Positions 24,379 through 31,991 of a stretch of DNA of 64,000 bases are shown one piece after another (positions within the stretch are counted from its first letter, which is position 1; each line of letters begins with the position of its first letter). The DNA comes from Cryomorphaceae bacterium 1068. GTDB lineage: Bacteria > Bacteroidota > Bacteroidia > Flavobacteriales_D > Cryomorphaceae. The stretch lies in assembly GCA_027214385.1 (NCBI GenBank), contig JAPVXR010000003.1, forward strand, positions 186,001-250,000. The letters run 5' to 3'. Both the position numbers and the translations under genes were made by a program. Under the pieces are notes generated by a model. The model saw nothing but the letters and a program-made list of their open reading frames with translations, was not told where the DNA came from and did not search any database.

Positions 24379-26448
24379 ATGAGAACATCAGTACTCGTAC
24401 TTCTCCTTATTTGCTTCGGATCGACGCTGGATGCCCAAACCAATCTTGATTCGCTCTACTCTGTTTGGCAGGATAAGAACCAAGCTGAGCCTGATCGGCT
24501 CCATGCCTTTCATGAATATATCCGAAACAAATACCTCAACTCAGATCCCGATTCGGCATTTTATTTAGCGGGTCTTCAATATGAGTTTGCCCACAGCGCA
24601 GATCTTCAAATGCAAAAAGGTGAGGCATTGCTTCTACAAGCACGTGCGCTCAACCTCAAGGGCGAGTACACCCAAGCTTCTGAATATTTCGATAGAAGCA
24701 TGGAGCTGTTTACAGAAATCGGAGCAAAAGATCAGTTGGCAAAAAGCTTTATTGATAAGGCAAGTCTCTATATCGACTTAGGGAAGTATGATTCTGCATA
24801 CGCTTATTTCGATATGTCTATAGCAACGTATCAAGAGCTGAATGATAGTTCGGGCGTGGCAACTGTCTTGCTCCGAAAAGCCTATACCGCTGAAATTTCG
24901 GCACGGTATACTGAGGCCATGGAATATGCCTTTGAAGCGTTGAGAATATCAGAAAAGCTCAAAGACTCGGTAGGAATTGCCGATGCTTATGTAAAGCTGT
25001 CCGCCATTCTGTACCAACAAAAGAACTATGAAGGCTCCATAGAATATGGGATGAAGGCCTTGGAGTTTTTAAAACAAACCAACGATCGGGAAAGTGTGGC
25101 TGATGCTTACCTCGAGATCGGATATAGCTATTTGATACTGGGCGATCTCGACACCGCACTGACGTATATGAATCGCACCCTAGATATCCGAACGGCCATC
25201 GGAAGTTCGCCATTAAGCATCGGCAGTGCCATAAATGGCAGAGGCAATGTGTACAAGCACATGGGAGACTACGACAATGCGCTGGCAGATTACATGAGAT
25301 GTCTGGAGATATCGAAAGCACAGGGCTCCGAACTCGGCATTATGGCACCGACCGCAAACATTGGCCATGTGTATATTTTGATGGAAGAATACGAAAAGTC
25401 ATTGCCCTATCTATTCACGGCCGTAGAGATGATGGAAGCCTCGGACAACAGGTTGAACATCGTTGAGAACTACATGCACATATCCAAGGCCTACGAGGAA
25501 TTGGGGCAGTTTGAGAAATCACTGAAGTGGTACCGCAAGTACAATACTACCAAGGATAGCATATTTACGACACAGAAGGATCACACACTCTCAGAACTCA
25601 GAACCCAATACGAGACCGAGAAGAAAGAAGAGCAAATCGCCAGCTTGGAGAAAAAGGCTGAACTCGAGATGCAGGCTCATCAGAGAGATCGGCTTATTAA
25701 AATTCTCTTGGTTGTGCTGGCGGTGCTGCTGGTAGCCTTTGCTTTTGGACTGTGGAATCGACTGGCGTTCATGCGAAATTCTCGTGGTATCATCCAAAAA
25801 GAGCGTGATCGAAGTGAAACCTTGCTTCTCAACATCCTCCCGAAGGAAGTGGCTGAGGAGCTCAAAGAAAAAGGGGAAGCCGAAGCACAGTTGATTGACC
25901 ACGCGACGGTGCTGTTCAGCGACTTCAAGGGCTTTACGGCCATAAGCGAAAAGCTCAGCCCGAAAGAATTGGTGAGAGATCTTAATGATTGTTTTTCGGC
26001 TTTTGATGCGATCATGGACAAGTATGGCATCGAGAAGATTAAAACCATCGGAGACTCATACATGGCTGCGGGAGGCTTGCCATTGCCCGATGCACTCCAC
26101 GCCGAAAACGTGGTGCGAGCAGCCTTTGAAATGCGCGACTTCATAAGGGCAGGAAAGGCAAAGAAGATCGAAGCCAAACAACCGTACTTTGAAATCAGAA
26201 TAGGTATTCATACAGGACCTGTGGTAGCTGGGATCGTAGGCGTTAAGAAATTCCAGTACGATATATGGGGAGATACCGTGAATACTGCCAGCCGAATGGA
26301 AAGCTCGGGCGAAGTGGGTAAAGTAAACATCAGCCAGTCAACCTATGAAATACTGAAGAATGACTCCCGATTTGAGTTTGAAAGTCGTGGTAAAATTAAG
26401 GTGAAAGGAAAGGGAGAAATCGATATGTACTTTGTCTCGAAAGTTTAA
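24379..26448 (+). CDS. TPR-sensor adenylate cyclase (class III)
   Basis: A 689-aa protein with a signal peptide (residues 1-20), a periplasmic array of tetratricopeptide repeats (about 65-400, e.g. GEYTQASEYFDRSMELFTEI and GDYDNALADYMRCLEISKAQ), a coiled-coil segment, one membrane helix (IKILLVVLAVLLVAFAFGLW) and a C-terminal cyclase domain. Metal ligands D515 (LFSDFKGFT) and D559 (IGDSYMAAGG), adenine-selecting K555 and D628 (DIWGDTVN), and the NTASRME transition-state block are all present. It should make cAMP in response to a periplasmic signal. It is complete and looks chromosomal. It is not next to a CAP12-type TIR gene, so a Pycsar pairing is unlikely. Confidence 0.9.
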   Translation: MRTSVLVLLLICFGSTLDAQTNLDSLYSVWQDKNQAEPDRLHAFHEYIRNKYLNSDPDSAFYLAGLQYEFAHSADLQMQKGEALLLQARALNLKGEYTQASEYFDRSMELFTEIGAKDQLAKSFIDKASLYIDLGKYDSAYAYFDMSIATYQELNDSSGVATVLLRKAYTAEISARYTEAMEYAFEALRISEKLKDSVGIADAYVKLSAILYQQKNYEGSIEYGMKALEFLKQTNDRESVADAYLEIGYSYLILGDLDTALTYMNRTLDIRTAIGSSPLSIGSAINGRGNVYKHMGDYDNALADYMRCLEISKAQGSELGIMAPTANIGHVYILMEEYEKSLPYLFTAVEMMEASDNRLNIVENYMHISKAYEELGQFEKSLKWYRKYNTTKDSIFTTQKDHTLSELRTQYETEKKEEQIASLEKKAELEMQAHQRDRLIKILLVVLAVLLVAFAFGLWNRLAFMRNSRGIIQKERDRSETLLLNILPKEVAEELKEKGEAEAQLIDHATVLFSDFKGFTAISEKLSPKELVRDLNDCFSAFDAIMDKYGIEKIKTIGDSYMAAGGLPLPDALHAENVVRAAFEMRDFIRAGKAKKIEAKQPYFEIRIGIHTGPVVAGIVGVKKFQYDIWGDTVNTASRMESSGEVGKVNISQSTYEILKNDSRFEFESRGKIKVKGKGEIDMYFVSKV

Positions 26449-26494
26449 GTACTAAAAAATGAGAATAATTAGCTAATCAACTAAACTGACAATT

Positions 26495-26671
26495 ATGAAA
26501 ACCATGACCTGCAAACAATTAGGGGGAGCATGTAACCAAGAATTCCATGCAGAAACTTTTGACGCCATAGCAGAACAGAGTAAAAAACATGGAATGAAAA
26601 TGTTTCAAGAACAAGATGAAGCTCATAAGCTGAATAACACACACGCGAGTGCGTGTTATCCGCAGATTTAG
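26495..26671 (+). pseudogene. Truncated small Cys-containing protein (DUF1059-like), cut by the 87-bp repeat
   Basis: The frame encodes 58 residues starting MKTMTCKQLGGACNQEFHAE. The first 44 residues (TMTCKQLGGACNQEFHAETF, KHGMKMFQEQDEAH) match a small stress-type protein that I associate with the DUF1059 family. The normal continuation after DEAH should be a helix of about 25 more residues. Instead the frame enters the 87-bp repeat at position 26627 and ends in KLNNTHASACYPQI, which is repeat-encoded. The 3' part of the gene is not found beside the second repeat copy at 31,883. This is a clean mark of insertion or deletion at the repeat edge. It is too short to be flagged by a 60-codon cut-off. 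Confidence 0.75.
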
Positions 26672-26713
26672 GGAATATTAGTGCACTAGTGCTTGTTATT
26701 TGATTGTTGTGTG
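26627..26713 (+). repeat. 87-bp perfect direct repeat, left copy
   Basis: It is identical base for base to 31,883-31,969. It contains an internal hairpin (ATAACACACAC paired with GTGCGTGTTAT), then GTGCACTAGTGC, and ends in GTTGTGTG. That ending is the same as the right core of the attC-like sites at 30,651 to 37,020. The left edge interrupts a small gene. Confidence 0.95.
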
Positions 26714-26733
26714 CAATATGTACGAGCCATCCG

Positions 26734-26763
26734 TTGAAGTATATAACAAATTAGGTATTTTAG
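26734..26763 (+). promoter_or_regulatory. Probable promoter at the head of the CECPNPPGG operon
   Basis: TTG at 26734 and TATTTTAG at 26756 are exactly 19 nt apart, close to TTG-N19-TAnnTTTG. The ATG at 26767 follows three bases later. It begins 20 bases after the 87-bp repeat. Confidence 0.5.
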
Positions 26764-26766
26764 AAT

Positions 26767-27123
26767 ATGTCAAATAATGTATGTGAATGTCCTAATCCTC
26801 CTGGTGGCACAGTAATTTGTGAACCCGACCAGCTTGCAATTTGTCATGTTAAAGACGGGAAGGCTATTCAAAGATGTCTTGACCCAGTTGATTCAATGAA
26901 TCCATACGTGATTATTAATTGGACTCTCAATCGAATTTTGGATAGAGAATTCAAACCCAGAAGTAAAAGGACTATTAAGAAATACATCAAAAGACTTGAA
27001 GCTGGTAACTTGACTACTATTGGTGGAACGAAAGTCTCATTCTCTTTACCAAAAACAGTTCAAAAAGCTTTAAATCAAATAAAAAATGATCGGTCAAACC
27101 CAGATAAACCTTATCTCGAATAA
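26767..27123 (+). CDS. CECPNPPGG-motif protein, first paralogue
   Basis: I do not recognise a named family. The 118-aa protein begins with a compact Cys-rich module: C6, C8, C18, C26 and C37 in CECPNPPGG, ICEPDQLAICHVKDGKAIQR and CLDPV. This resembles a zinc-binding knuckle. The rest is a basic, helical C-terminal part (PRSKRTIKKYIKRLEAGN) and FSLPKTVQKALNQIKN. A second copy with the same cysteine spacing lies at 27,668. A membrane protein gene lies between them with a two-base gap and a four-base overlap, so the three form one operon. A structural or sensory partner of the membrane protein is a guess. Confidence 0.75.
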   Translation: MSNNVCECPNPPGGTVICEPDQLAICHVKDGKAIQRCLDPVDSMNPYVIINWTLNRILDREFKPRSKRTIKKYIKRLEAGNLTTIGGTKVSFSLPKTVQKALNQIKNDRSNPDKPYLE

Positions 27124-27125
27124 CT

Positions 27126-27671
27126 ATGACAGCAACTTTATGGATAGGACTTGGCTTCCTTATTACTCTTGTAATCTTTCTGATGTTAGCATTTTTTTTT
27201 AAGAATGAAATCAGTCGACAACAGTACGCAATACTGAAATTTCTTATTGCTTTAAGCGCTGGATTTTCTGGTGGATTTTTAGCAGGGACAGCAATATTTA
27301 GCCTTGATGGAACACTAGCGAATGGGTTCAAATTTGCAATTTCTGGAACAAGTGGAGTTGCTTTATTTTTCACTGTTTGGTTCTATTTCCCTGAATACAC
27401 ACAAACCATTAGAAATGCATTTAACTACTCGGTTGGTGAAAATCAATTATTTGGCTCAACTATCAGCACAATTGCAAAATCAGTAAATGGTTTTGCTGAA
27501 TTCACTGGATTTAGTGAAGAAGATTTACAGCTTCCCCTTGAGAGTAGGCAAGTTAATGGCAAGTCTGCACTGGAAGGCATTAAAAAACTTAAGTATCTAA
27601 ATCCATCAATCCCACCGTACTCAGTAACTCAACTAGAGGATCTTTATAAAATCGAAAAAACGGAACAATGA
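27126..27671 (+). CDS. Two-helix membrane protein between the CECPNPPGG paralogues
   Basis: A 181-aa protein. A first transmembrane helix covers residues 5-26 (GLGFLITLVIFLMLAFFF). A glycine-rich hydrophobic hairpin follows at about 38-62 and 72-92 (FLIALSAGFSGGFLAGTAIF, GTSGVALFFTVWFYF). The C-terminal 90 residues are soluble (NAFNYSVGENQLFGSTISTI, SEEDLQLPLESRQ). I recognise no family. Its stop overlaps the ATG of the second CECPNPPGG gene (ATGA). A pore- or anchor-forming partner for the Cys-rich proteins is possible but unproven. Confidence 0.65.
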   Translation: MTATLWIGLGFLITLVIFLMLAFFFKNEISRQQYAILKFLIALSAGFSGGFLAGTAIFSLDGTLANGFKFAISGTSGVALFFTVWFYFPEYTQTIRNAFNYSVGENQLFGSTISTIAKSVNGFAEFTGFSEEDLQLPLESRQVNGKSALEGIKKLKYLNPSIPPYSVTQLEDLYKIEKTEQ

Positions 27672-28033
27672 ATAACGTATGTGAATGCCCTAACCCACCT
27701 GGTGGAAAAGTCGTATGTGAACCACACCAAATGGCTGTATGTATTGTTGAAAATGGTCAACAGATTCAAAGATGTCTAGACCCAGTTACAACATACGACT
27801 CTGTTTCACTTGTAAGTTGGGCTTTGGAAGAGATTACAGGAGAGTTTAAGAAGGCACTTGAAATATCAAGTCAGGACTTACTGACTCTCGTCAAGGGAGA
27901 ATACCACACCCAAGAAAAATCTGTAAAATTTCATTTACCCGAATCTGTGAGTAGTGCTGTTTTAGAAATGATTAAGGAAAACGGAAACCTTGGCTCTGGG
28001 TTTAATCAAGGTGGAAATATACTGATAACATAA
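27668..28033 (+). CDS. CECPNPPGG-motif protein, second paralogue
   Basis: A 121-aa paralogue of the protein at 26,767. The Cys module is the same (C5, C7, C17, C25, C36; CECPNPPGG, CEPHQMAVCIVENGQQIQRC, LDPV). The C-terminal part differs in length but keeps the final FHLPESVSSAVLEMIKENG helix, the counterpart of FSLPKTVQKALNQIKN. The duplication within one operon suggests two diverged subunits or two specificities. The start ATG overlaps the stop of the membrane protein gene. No function is known to me. Confidence 0.75.
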   Translation: MNNVCECPNPPGGKVVCEPHQMAVCIVENGQQIQRCLDPVTTYDSVSLVSWALEEITGEFKKALEISSQDLLTLVKGEYHTQEKSVKFHLPESVSSAVLEMIKENGNLGSGFNQGGNILIT

Positions 28034-28177
28034 AACCCACTAATTAGGAGATAATCTCAATGAGAAATCTAACCGATAAGCAAATTCTAGTGAGATAAAT
28101 AACATTTAATTCAATTTAAAAGGGAGTGCTCGCTAAATTTATGAAGAGGTTAGAGCAATAAATAAAAAGCAAGAATT

Positions 28178-29422
28178 ATGAATAACATTTTTACTACACC
28201 TGGAAACGCTGATAATCTGAGTAAGGAACTACTTCAGAAATGGAATCAAGTAATTAAGAATAACTACGACAGCCTAATTAGAAGTTATCCATCCGAATAC
28301 TTTGAATTTGCTCCTGCCGATATTAATAATGCATCAACAGTTTCAATTAAATGGTTTGGCGACCCAGCAGAACCTGCGTTTTGTTTAAGTAAAGATATTG
28401 CTCAAAAACTTTCAGATTGGGGTATAAAAGGAAGACACAATACTCATAATGAATATTGTGAGTATTCAATAATCTACGGATTCGATTCACTCGGTAAAAA
28501 GCGTCCAAAAAGGATTCAAGTTACAACTGAACTAAGAGAATATTGGGTAACATTAGCAATGCACTCACCCAATAAATTAGCTGAAATAGCGAGCCAAGTT
28601 TTGAATCGTGAAGTTTCGTTTTTAGAACTTTACGGAATCACTGACCCAACTTCGTTAAGTTTAAGGGAACGTGAAGTTAAATTTTCAAGAATTGTAGCAG
28701 GTCATGGCAATGATAGGTCTTTAGCGGATATAGGTGTACCCAGTCAACCAGAAGGTGATATTAATCGAGAAAACGCACTATTTATGACTCATCCTATAAA
28801 TGGTCTTGATGATTTAATCTACATTGTACTTTTTGGAGCACAACCATACGCGATACAAAAAGACGGGAGTATTATTCCTGCAGACAAGGAATCAATATTC
28901 AAACAGTTCAACGTTACTCAGCTAGCTTGTCGACATGCTGACCCCGCAGCAGCAATGGGTGCACATGGTGCAGCTTTCAATGGTCAAAAGGTTGCGTTTA
29001 CTAAAAACCTAGGTATGTATATTCATTCTTTTGCAAGTAACAGATATTTGTATAATGACAATGAAATTCCGTCTGCGTGGATAAAATTTAGTAGAGGTGA
29101 AGAAGGTATGTATCAGAGGTTAGAATTTGGGCCATCTGACAATGAGGATATCTTTCTAGACGATATAATATTAGCAGAAGGTGGTAATGATGTACCTGTT
29201 ACTGGTGGATATCAGATTGTTAAAAATGTTGAAGTTGGACCTTATGTTCATATCGGAGAACCAAAACCAATGTCAGATTCAGATTACGTTTTAATTAATG
29301 AAAACCTTGATGGAATTAATTGTTCTGAAGCCAACATATGCAACCTTATGCAACGCCTGTATTCAGAGTATTCCAACTCAAAAAATAAGATAGACAATAG
29401 ATTAAATCGACAAATTGTCTAA
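28178..29422 (+). CDS. 414-aa protein of unknown family, coupled to a DyP-type peroxidase
   Basis: I do not recognise the family. The protein is soluble, with no signal peptide or membrane helix. Notable segments are IKWFGDPAEPAFCLSKDIAQ, RIQVTTELREYWVTLAMHSP, ENALFMTHPINGLDDLIYIV, CRHADPAAAMGAHGAAFNGQ and RLEFGPSDNEDIFLDDI. Several of these have paired His, Asp and Arg that could form an active site. The stop codon overlaps the ATG of the peroxidase gene as TAATG, so the two are translated together and probably work in one reaction or complex. The 144-base gap upstream contains no inverted repeat; this pair could be read from the CECPNPPGG operon or separately. Confidence 0.6.
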   Translation: MNNIFTTPGNADNLSKELLQKWNQVIKNNYDSLIRSYPSEYFEFAPADINNASTVSIKWFGDPAEPAFCLSKDIAQKLSDWGIKGRHNTHNEYCEYSIIYGFDSLGKKRPKRIQVTTELREYWVTLAMHSPNKLAEIASQVLNREVSFLELYGITDPTSLSLREREVKFSRIVAGHGNDRSLADIGVPSQPEGDINRENALFMTHPINGLDDLIYIVLFGAQPYAIQKDGSIIPADKESIFKQFNVTQLACRHADPAAAMGAHGAAFNGQKVAFTKNLGMYIHSFASNRYLYNDNEIPSAWIKFSRGEEGMYQRLEFGPSDNEDIFLDDIILAEGGNDVPVTGGYQIVKNVEVGPYVHIGEPKPMSDSDYVLINENLDGINCSEANICNLMQRLYSEYSNSKNKIDNRLNRQIV

Positions 29423-30666
29423 TGTTACAGGAAGGAATATATTATCAAAAAGGGACAACACCAGGTAAACATCTGTCCCTAATATTTCTCCGTTTAAACA
29501 AGGATAAAAGTACAGAAAATATTCGTCAAGATATAGAAGGACTTTGGAAGATTTGCCATGAATTAAAAAAAGGTCGAATTAAGGACTTACCTGGCGTAGA
29601 CTTACCAATAGAAAGCCTATCCATTTTAATCGGCTATGGTAAAAATATTTTCTCAATAGATGGTTTGAACAAAACTATCCCTTCTGATTTGAACCAATTT
29701 GGAAGTTTTCGCAAACCAAAAGCAAATGGAGGTGGTAAATTATTGATAGGGTCAGGTCTATCATATTCTAATAAAGTATACAAAAATGTTGCAACGGAAG
29801 ACATTGTCTTGCAATTTATAGGTGATACAGAGTTGTCTGTCAGCAGACCTGTAGTAGAAATTTGGAAGTTTATTTCTGATACAGATAATGATATTGAATT
29901 ATCTAAATTCTATAAAGGGTTTCAAAGAGAAGACCATCGTAGTTGGATTGATTTTCATGATGGAATCTCTAATATGAAAAGTGGAGATGAAAGATTCGAT
30001 GCTATTTCAATTAAACCTTCTACTGGCCTGGACAATTGGACAGAGCTTGGAACTTATTTAACTTTTATAAGGCTATCAGTAAATTTAAAGGAATGGAGAT
30101 ACCTGTCATTAAAAGAACAAGAAATTGCAGTTGGAAGGATGAAACTTACAGGTTGTCCAGTAGAGAAAATTAAAGATAGTGTAGCGTTCCCAAGCTTAGG
30201 GTGTCCGTTCACTGGTACAAATTCAATAACTGATAAAATTAATGGTAAGTATGTTAACAAATCCTTTTTTGAGCCACCTGTAACCGTTGATTTAGAAACA
30301 AGGTTAAGCCATGTACAAAGAGCTAATCAGCATCGTTCACCTTCATCCAGTCGCGACTCTCTCAGAGTATTCAGACAGGGGTATGAGTTTTTAGAACATA
30401 TTGATGAATATCCTGGGTTTTCGGCTGGATTGAATTTCATTTCATTTCAAGATACCCCTGAAAGAATCCAACGAATGTTGACCCAACCCACTTGGCTTGG
30501 CAATACAAATTTTGGAGGAAAAGAAGATGACGAAAACCCCAAATTAGATTCGCTTTTAGAAGTGTTAGCTTCAGGTATATATTTTGTTCCTCCTGTTAAT
30601 GAAAATGAATCATTTCCTGGAGAAATAATTTTTAAACAAATTGAAACTGCACACAACAATGTATAA
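29422..30666 (+). CDS. DyP-type peroxidase-like protein
   Basis: A 414-aa protein. It shows blocks of dye-decolorizing haem peroxidases in order: WIDFHDGISNMKSGDERFDA (D180-G-I-S, the distal Asp region), GTYLTFIRLSVNLKEWRYLS, QEIAVGRMKLTG, SHVQRANQH (proximal haem histidine H297), LRVFRQGYEFLE and GLNFISFQDTPERIQRMLTQ. The distal GFxDG motif is altered to DFHDG, so activity may differ. The family reduces peroxides with varied donors and is sometimes an encapsulin cargo; no encapsulin gene is in the window. The stop codon lies inside the attC-like element at 30,651, as is common for cassette genes. It is translationally coupled to the unknown gene upstream. Confidence 0.75.
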   Translation: MLQEGIYYQKGTTPGKHLSLIFLRLNKDKSTENIRQDIEGLWKICHELKKGRIKDLPGVDLPIESLSILIGYGKNIFSIDGLNKTIPSDLNQFGSFRKPKANGGGKLLIGSGLSYSNKVYKNVATEDIVLQFIGDTELSVSRPVVEIWKFISDTDNDIELSKFYKGFQREDHRSWIDFHDGISNMKSGDERFDAISIKPSTGLDNWTELGTYLTFIRLSVNLKEWRYLSLKEQEIAVGRMKLTGCPVEKIKDSVAFPSLGCPFTGTNSITDKINGKYVNKSFFEPPVTVDLETRLSHVQRANQHRSPSSSRDSLRVFRQGYEFLEHIDEYPGFSAGLNFISFQDTPERIQRMLTQPTWLGNTNFGGKEDDENPKLDSLLEVLASGIYFVPPVNENESFPGEIIFKQIETAHNNV

Positions 30667-30703
30667 GCGGCAATAAAACGACCGCTTATACGGAACGTTG
30701 TGG
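30651..30703 (+). repeat. attC-like inverted repeat, 53 bp
   Basis: Left core ACACAAC, spacer AAT, stem GTATAAGCGG, an 11-base loop, stem CCGCTTATAC, spacer GGAAC, right core GTTGTGG. The ten stem pairs are perfect. The spacers are 3 and 5 nt, the same asymmetry as in the sites at 32,695, 35,902 and 36,961. The upstream gene's stop codon lies within it and the next gene starts 12 bases after it. Confidence 0.7.
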
Positions 30704-30714
30704 TGCATAAAGAA

Positions 30715-31113
30715 ATGAGACTGATAATACTCTTTACACTAATTCTGCTTTGCGCTTGCTCTCCTCTGACTGAGCAAGAAAAATTGGAACGTCTTTTAGA
30801 ATCTGATCACTTGAAAATTCAGAGAAATTTCTACGGCGGTCTTGCGGGATATGGAGAAGACGTTTTTTATTTTGAACTAAGTGATAATAGAACGGAATTT
30901 TTGATTCAGCCAGATTCTACAACAGCCGCACAATCATTAGTCAGAAGTTTCATCAGGCATGCTTATAACACGAATGACACGGCTAAAATCATGTCTAAAT
31001 CTTGTCTTGGAATAGACCATGAATACATTTTGAGTACAGGTAGTGCGAGTCTGACAGTGCGGCCAGATGAAAAATGTGATTCAATTTTTGAGCTAATTTA
31101 TGGGGAAAGATAA
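30715..31113 (+). CDS. Putative lipoprotein of unknown function
   Basis: From the ATG at 30715 the protein is 132 aa with a lipoprotein signal (LIILFTLILLCAC, cysteine at the lipobox). The mature part is short, acidic and mixed (NFYGGLAGYGEDVFYFELSD, TEFLIQPDSTTAAQSLVRSF, CLGIDHEYIL). No family is recognised. It begins 12 bases after the attC-like site, as expected for the first gene of a cassette. In-frame GTG codons upstream lie inside the inverted repeat and are less likely starts. Confidence 0.6.
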   Translation: MRLIILFTLILLCACSPLTEQEKLERLLESDHLKIQRNFYGGLAGYGEDVFYFELSDNRTEFLIQPDSTTAAQSLVRSFIRHAYNTNDTAKIMSKSCLGIDHEYILSTGSASLTVRPDEKCDSIFELIYGER

Positions 31114-31212
31114 AAGATGATACCCAAACAACACTAACATACAATGAATGTGCTGATAGAAGCAATTTTGACCAAACTTGTATGGACTATTTAAAAAATT
31201 GAATTGAATAAT

Positions 31213-31458
31213 ATGGGAACTAAATTTGAAGACAAGCAAATTTCGAGTGAGGACGGTTTCTGGACCATGTTCTATTTCCTGAAAGAACACTATGATTTAT
31301 CAGGTGGTGCATTTGAATTGTCAGATATTTTAAGCGCATGCGAACCTGTCAAAAGGTTAAATCCTGCATTGGTAATACCTGCCGACAGTTCAATGGTTCA
31401 TTATTGGAACGAAGCTTTAGATAAGTACAGGAAAAATGGAAAGCCTGATTTTAAATAA
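31213..31458 (+). CDS. Small acidic protein of unknown function
   Basis: An 81-aa protein without signal or membrane segment. The sequence is EDGFWTMFYFLKEHYDLSGG, FELSDILSACEPV, then a C-terminal MVHYWNEALDKYRKNGKP. No family is recognised; size and charge would fit an immunity- or inhibitor-type protein, but that is a guess. The ATG at 31213 is preferred to the TTG three codons earlier. The 100 bases before it contain no strong inverted repeat, so it may share a cassette with the lipoprotein gene. Confidence 0.5.
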   Translation: MGTKFEDKQISSEDGFWTMFYFLKEHYDLSGGAFELSDILSACEPVKRLNPALVIPADSSMVHYWNEALDKYRKNGKPDFK

Positions 31459-31882
31459 AGAAGAAATACGACACCACAACAATACCCGCTCCGCCGAGTC
31501 TGTGACCCAGCGGTATTTATTCTAGTTCCGCAGGGATGCAGACACAGCGAAGCAGTTGACTTACCCTTTTACAAAAAGCGACCTAGCCCATTACAGAATG
31601 CAACATACTTTTATGCAACGGGCAGCCTAAGGATATACATCCATTAAGCCATGATCCTATAGCATGTACCCCGATTGATAGTGCAAGTGTCCTAAGCTGA
31701 TTTGTTGTGTGAACGTACGATCAACACTTGACTAATGAAACGAAAGGTTGGGAGAAGGACACCCAAATAGGGAAACCCGCAACCATTAGGGGGGTAAAAA
31801 CCTGAAAAAGTACAGGGTTTTTCCTGTGGGGTAGGCGGGGAAGGTTTGGTAACTTTGGGATTGAACAAGTAGGTGCCTCCGG
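31459..31882 (+). other. Non-coding stretch between the small protein gene and the right 87-bp repeat
   Basis: No convincing gene was seen. At 31474-31480 lies CCACAAC followed by AAT, like the left half of the attC-like sites, but no matching right half is near. The palindrome at 31,483 follows directly. Near 31,800 there is an inverted repeat (AAAACCTG and CAGGGTTTT). A minus-strand frame across 31,692-31,985 has proline-rich, non-protein-like composition. Confidence 0.5.
31483..31515 (+). repeat. GC-rich imperfect palindrome, related to 37,040-37,073
   Basis: It begins TACCCGCTCCGCCGAGTC, continues TGTGACCCAGCGGTA, and matches 37,040-37,073 at most positions with one indel. The two look like copies of a REP-type element, possibly remnants of a RAYT- or IS200-like family; no transposase gene is intact nearby. 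Confidence 0.6.
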
Positions 31883-31969
31883 AAGCTGAATAACACACAC
31901 GCGAGTGCGTGTTATCCGCAGATTTAGGGAATATTAGTGCACTAGTGCTTGTTATTTGATTGTTGTGTG
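31883..31969 (+). repeat. 87-bp perfect direct repeat, right copy
   Basis: It is identical to 26,627-26,713 and in the same orientation, 5,256 bases away. It ends in GTTGTGTG, then diverges (TAATTAAAAG against CAATATG). The TIR gene starts 22 bases later. Confidence 0.95.
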
Positions 31970-31991
31970 TAATTAAAAGAACCACATAGAA

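Noticed and set aside
24379-26448. Adenylate cyclase as partner of the TIR gene (Pycsar-like pair)
   Set aside because: The cyclase has a signal peptide, periplasmic TPRs and a membrane helix, lies more than 5 kb away beyond unrelated genes, and has adenine-selecting residues. Pycsar cyclases are soluble and adjacent to their effector.
28178-30666. DyP peroxidase as encapsulin cargo
   Set aside because: No encapsulin shell gene is in the window. The coupled 414-aa protein does not resemble the HK97 fold in any motif I can see.
31692-31985. 97-residue minus-strand frame over the 87-bp repeat
   Set aside because: Composition is unlike a protein, it covers the repeat and a hairpin, and no homologue or start signal is apparent.
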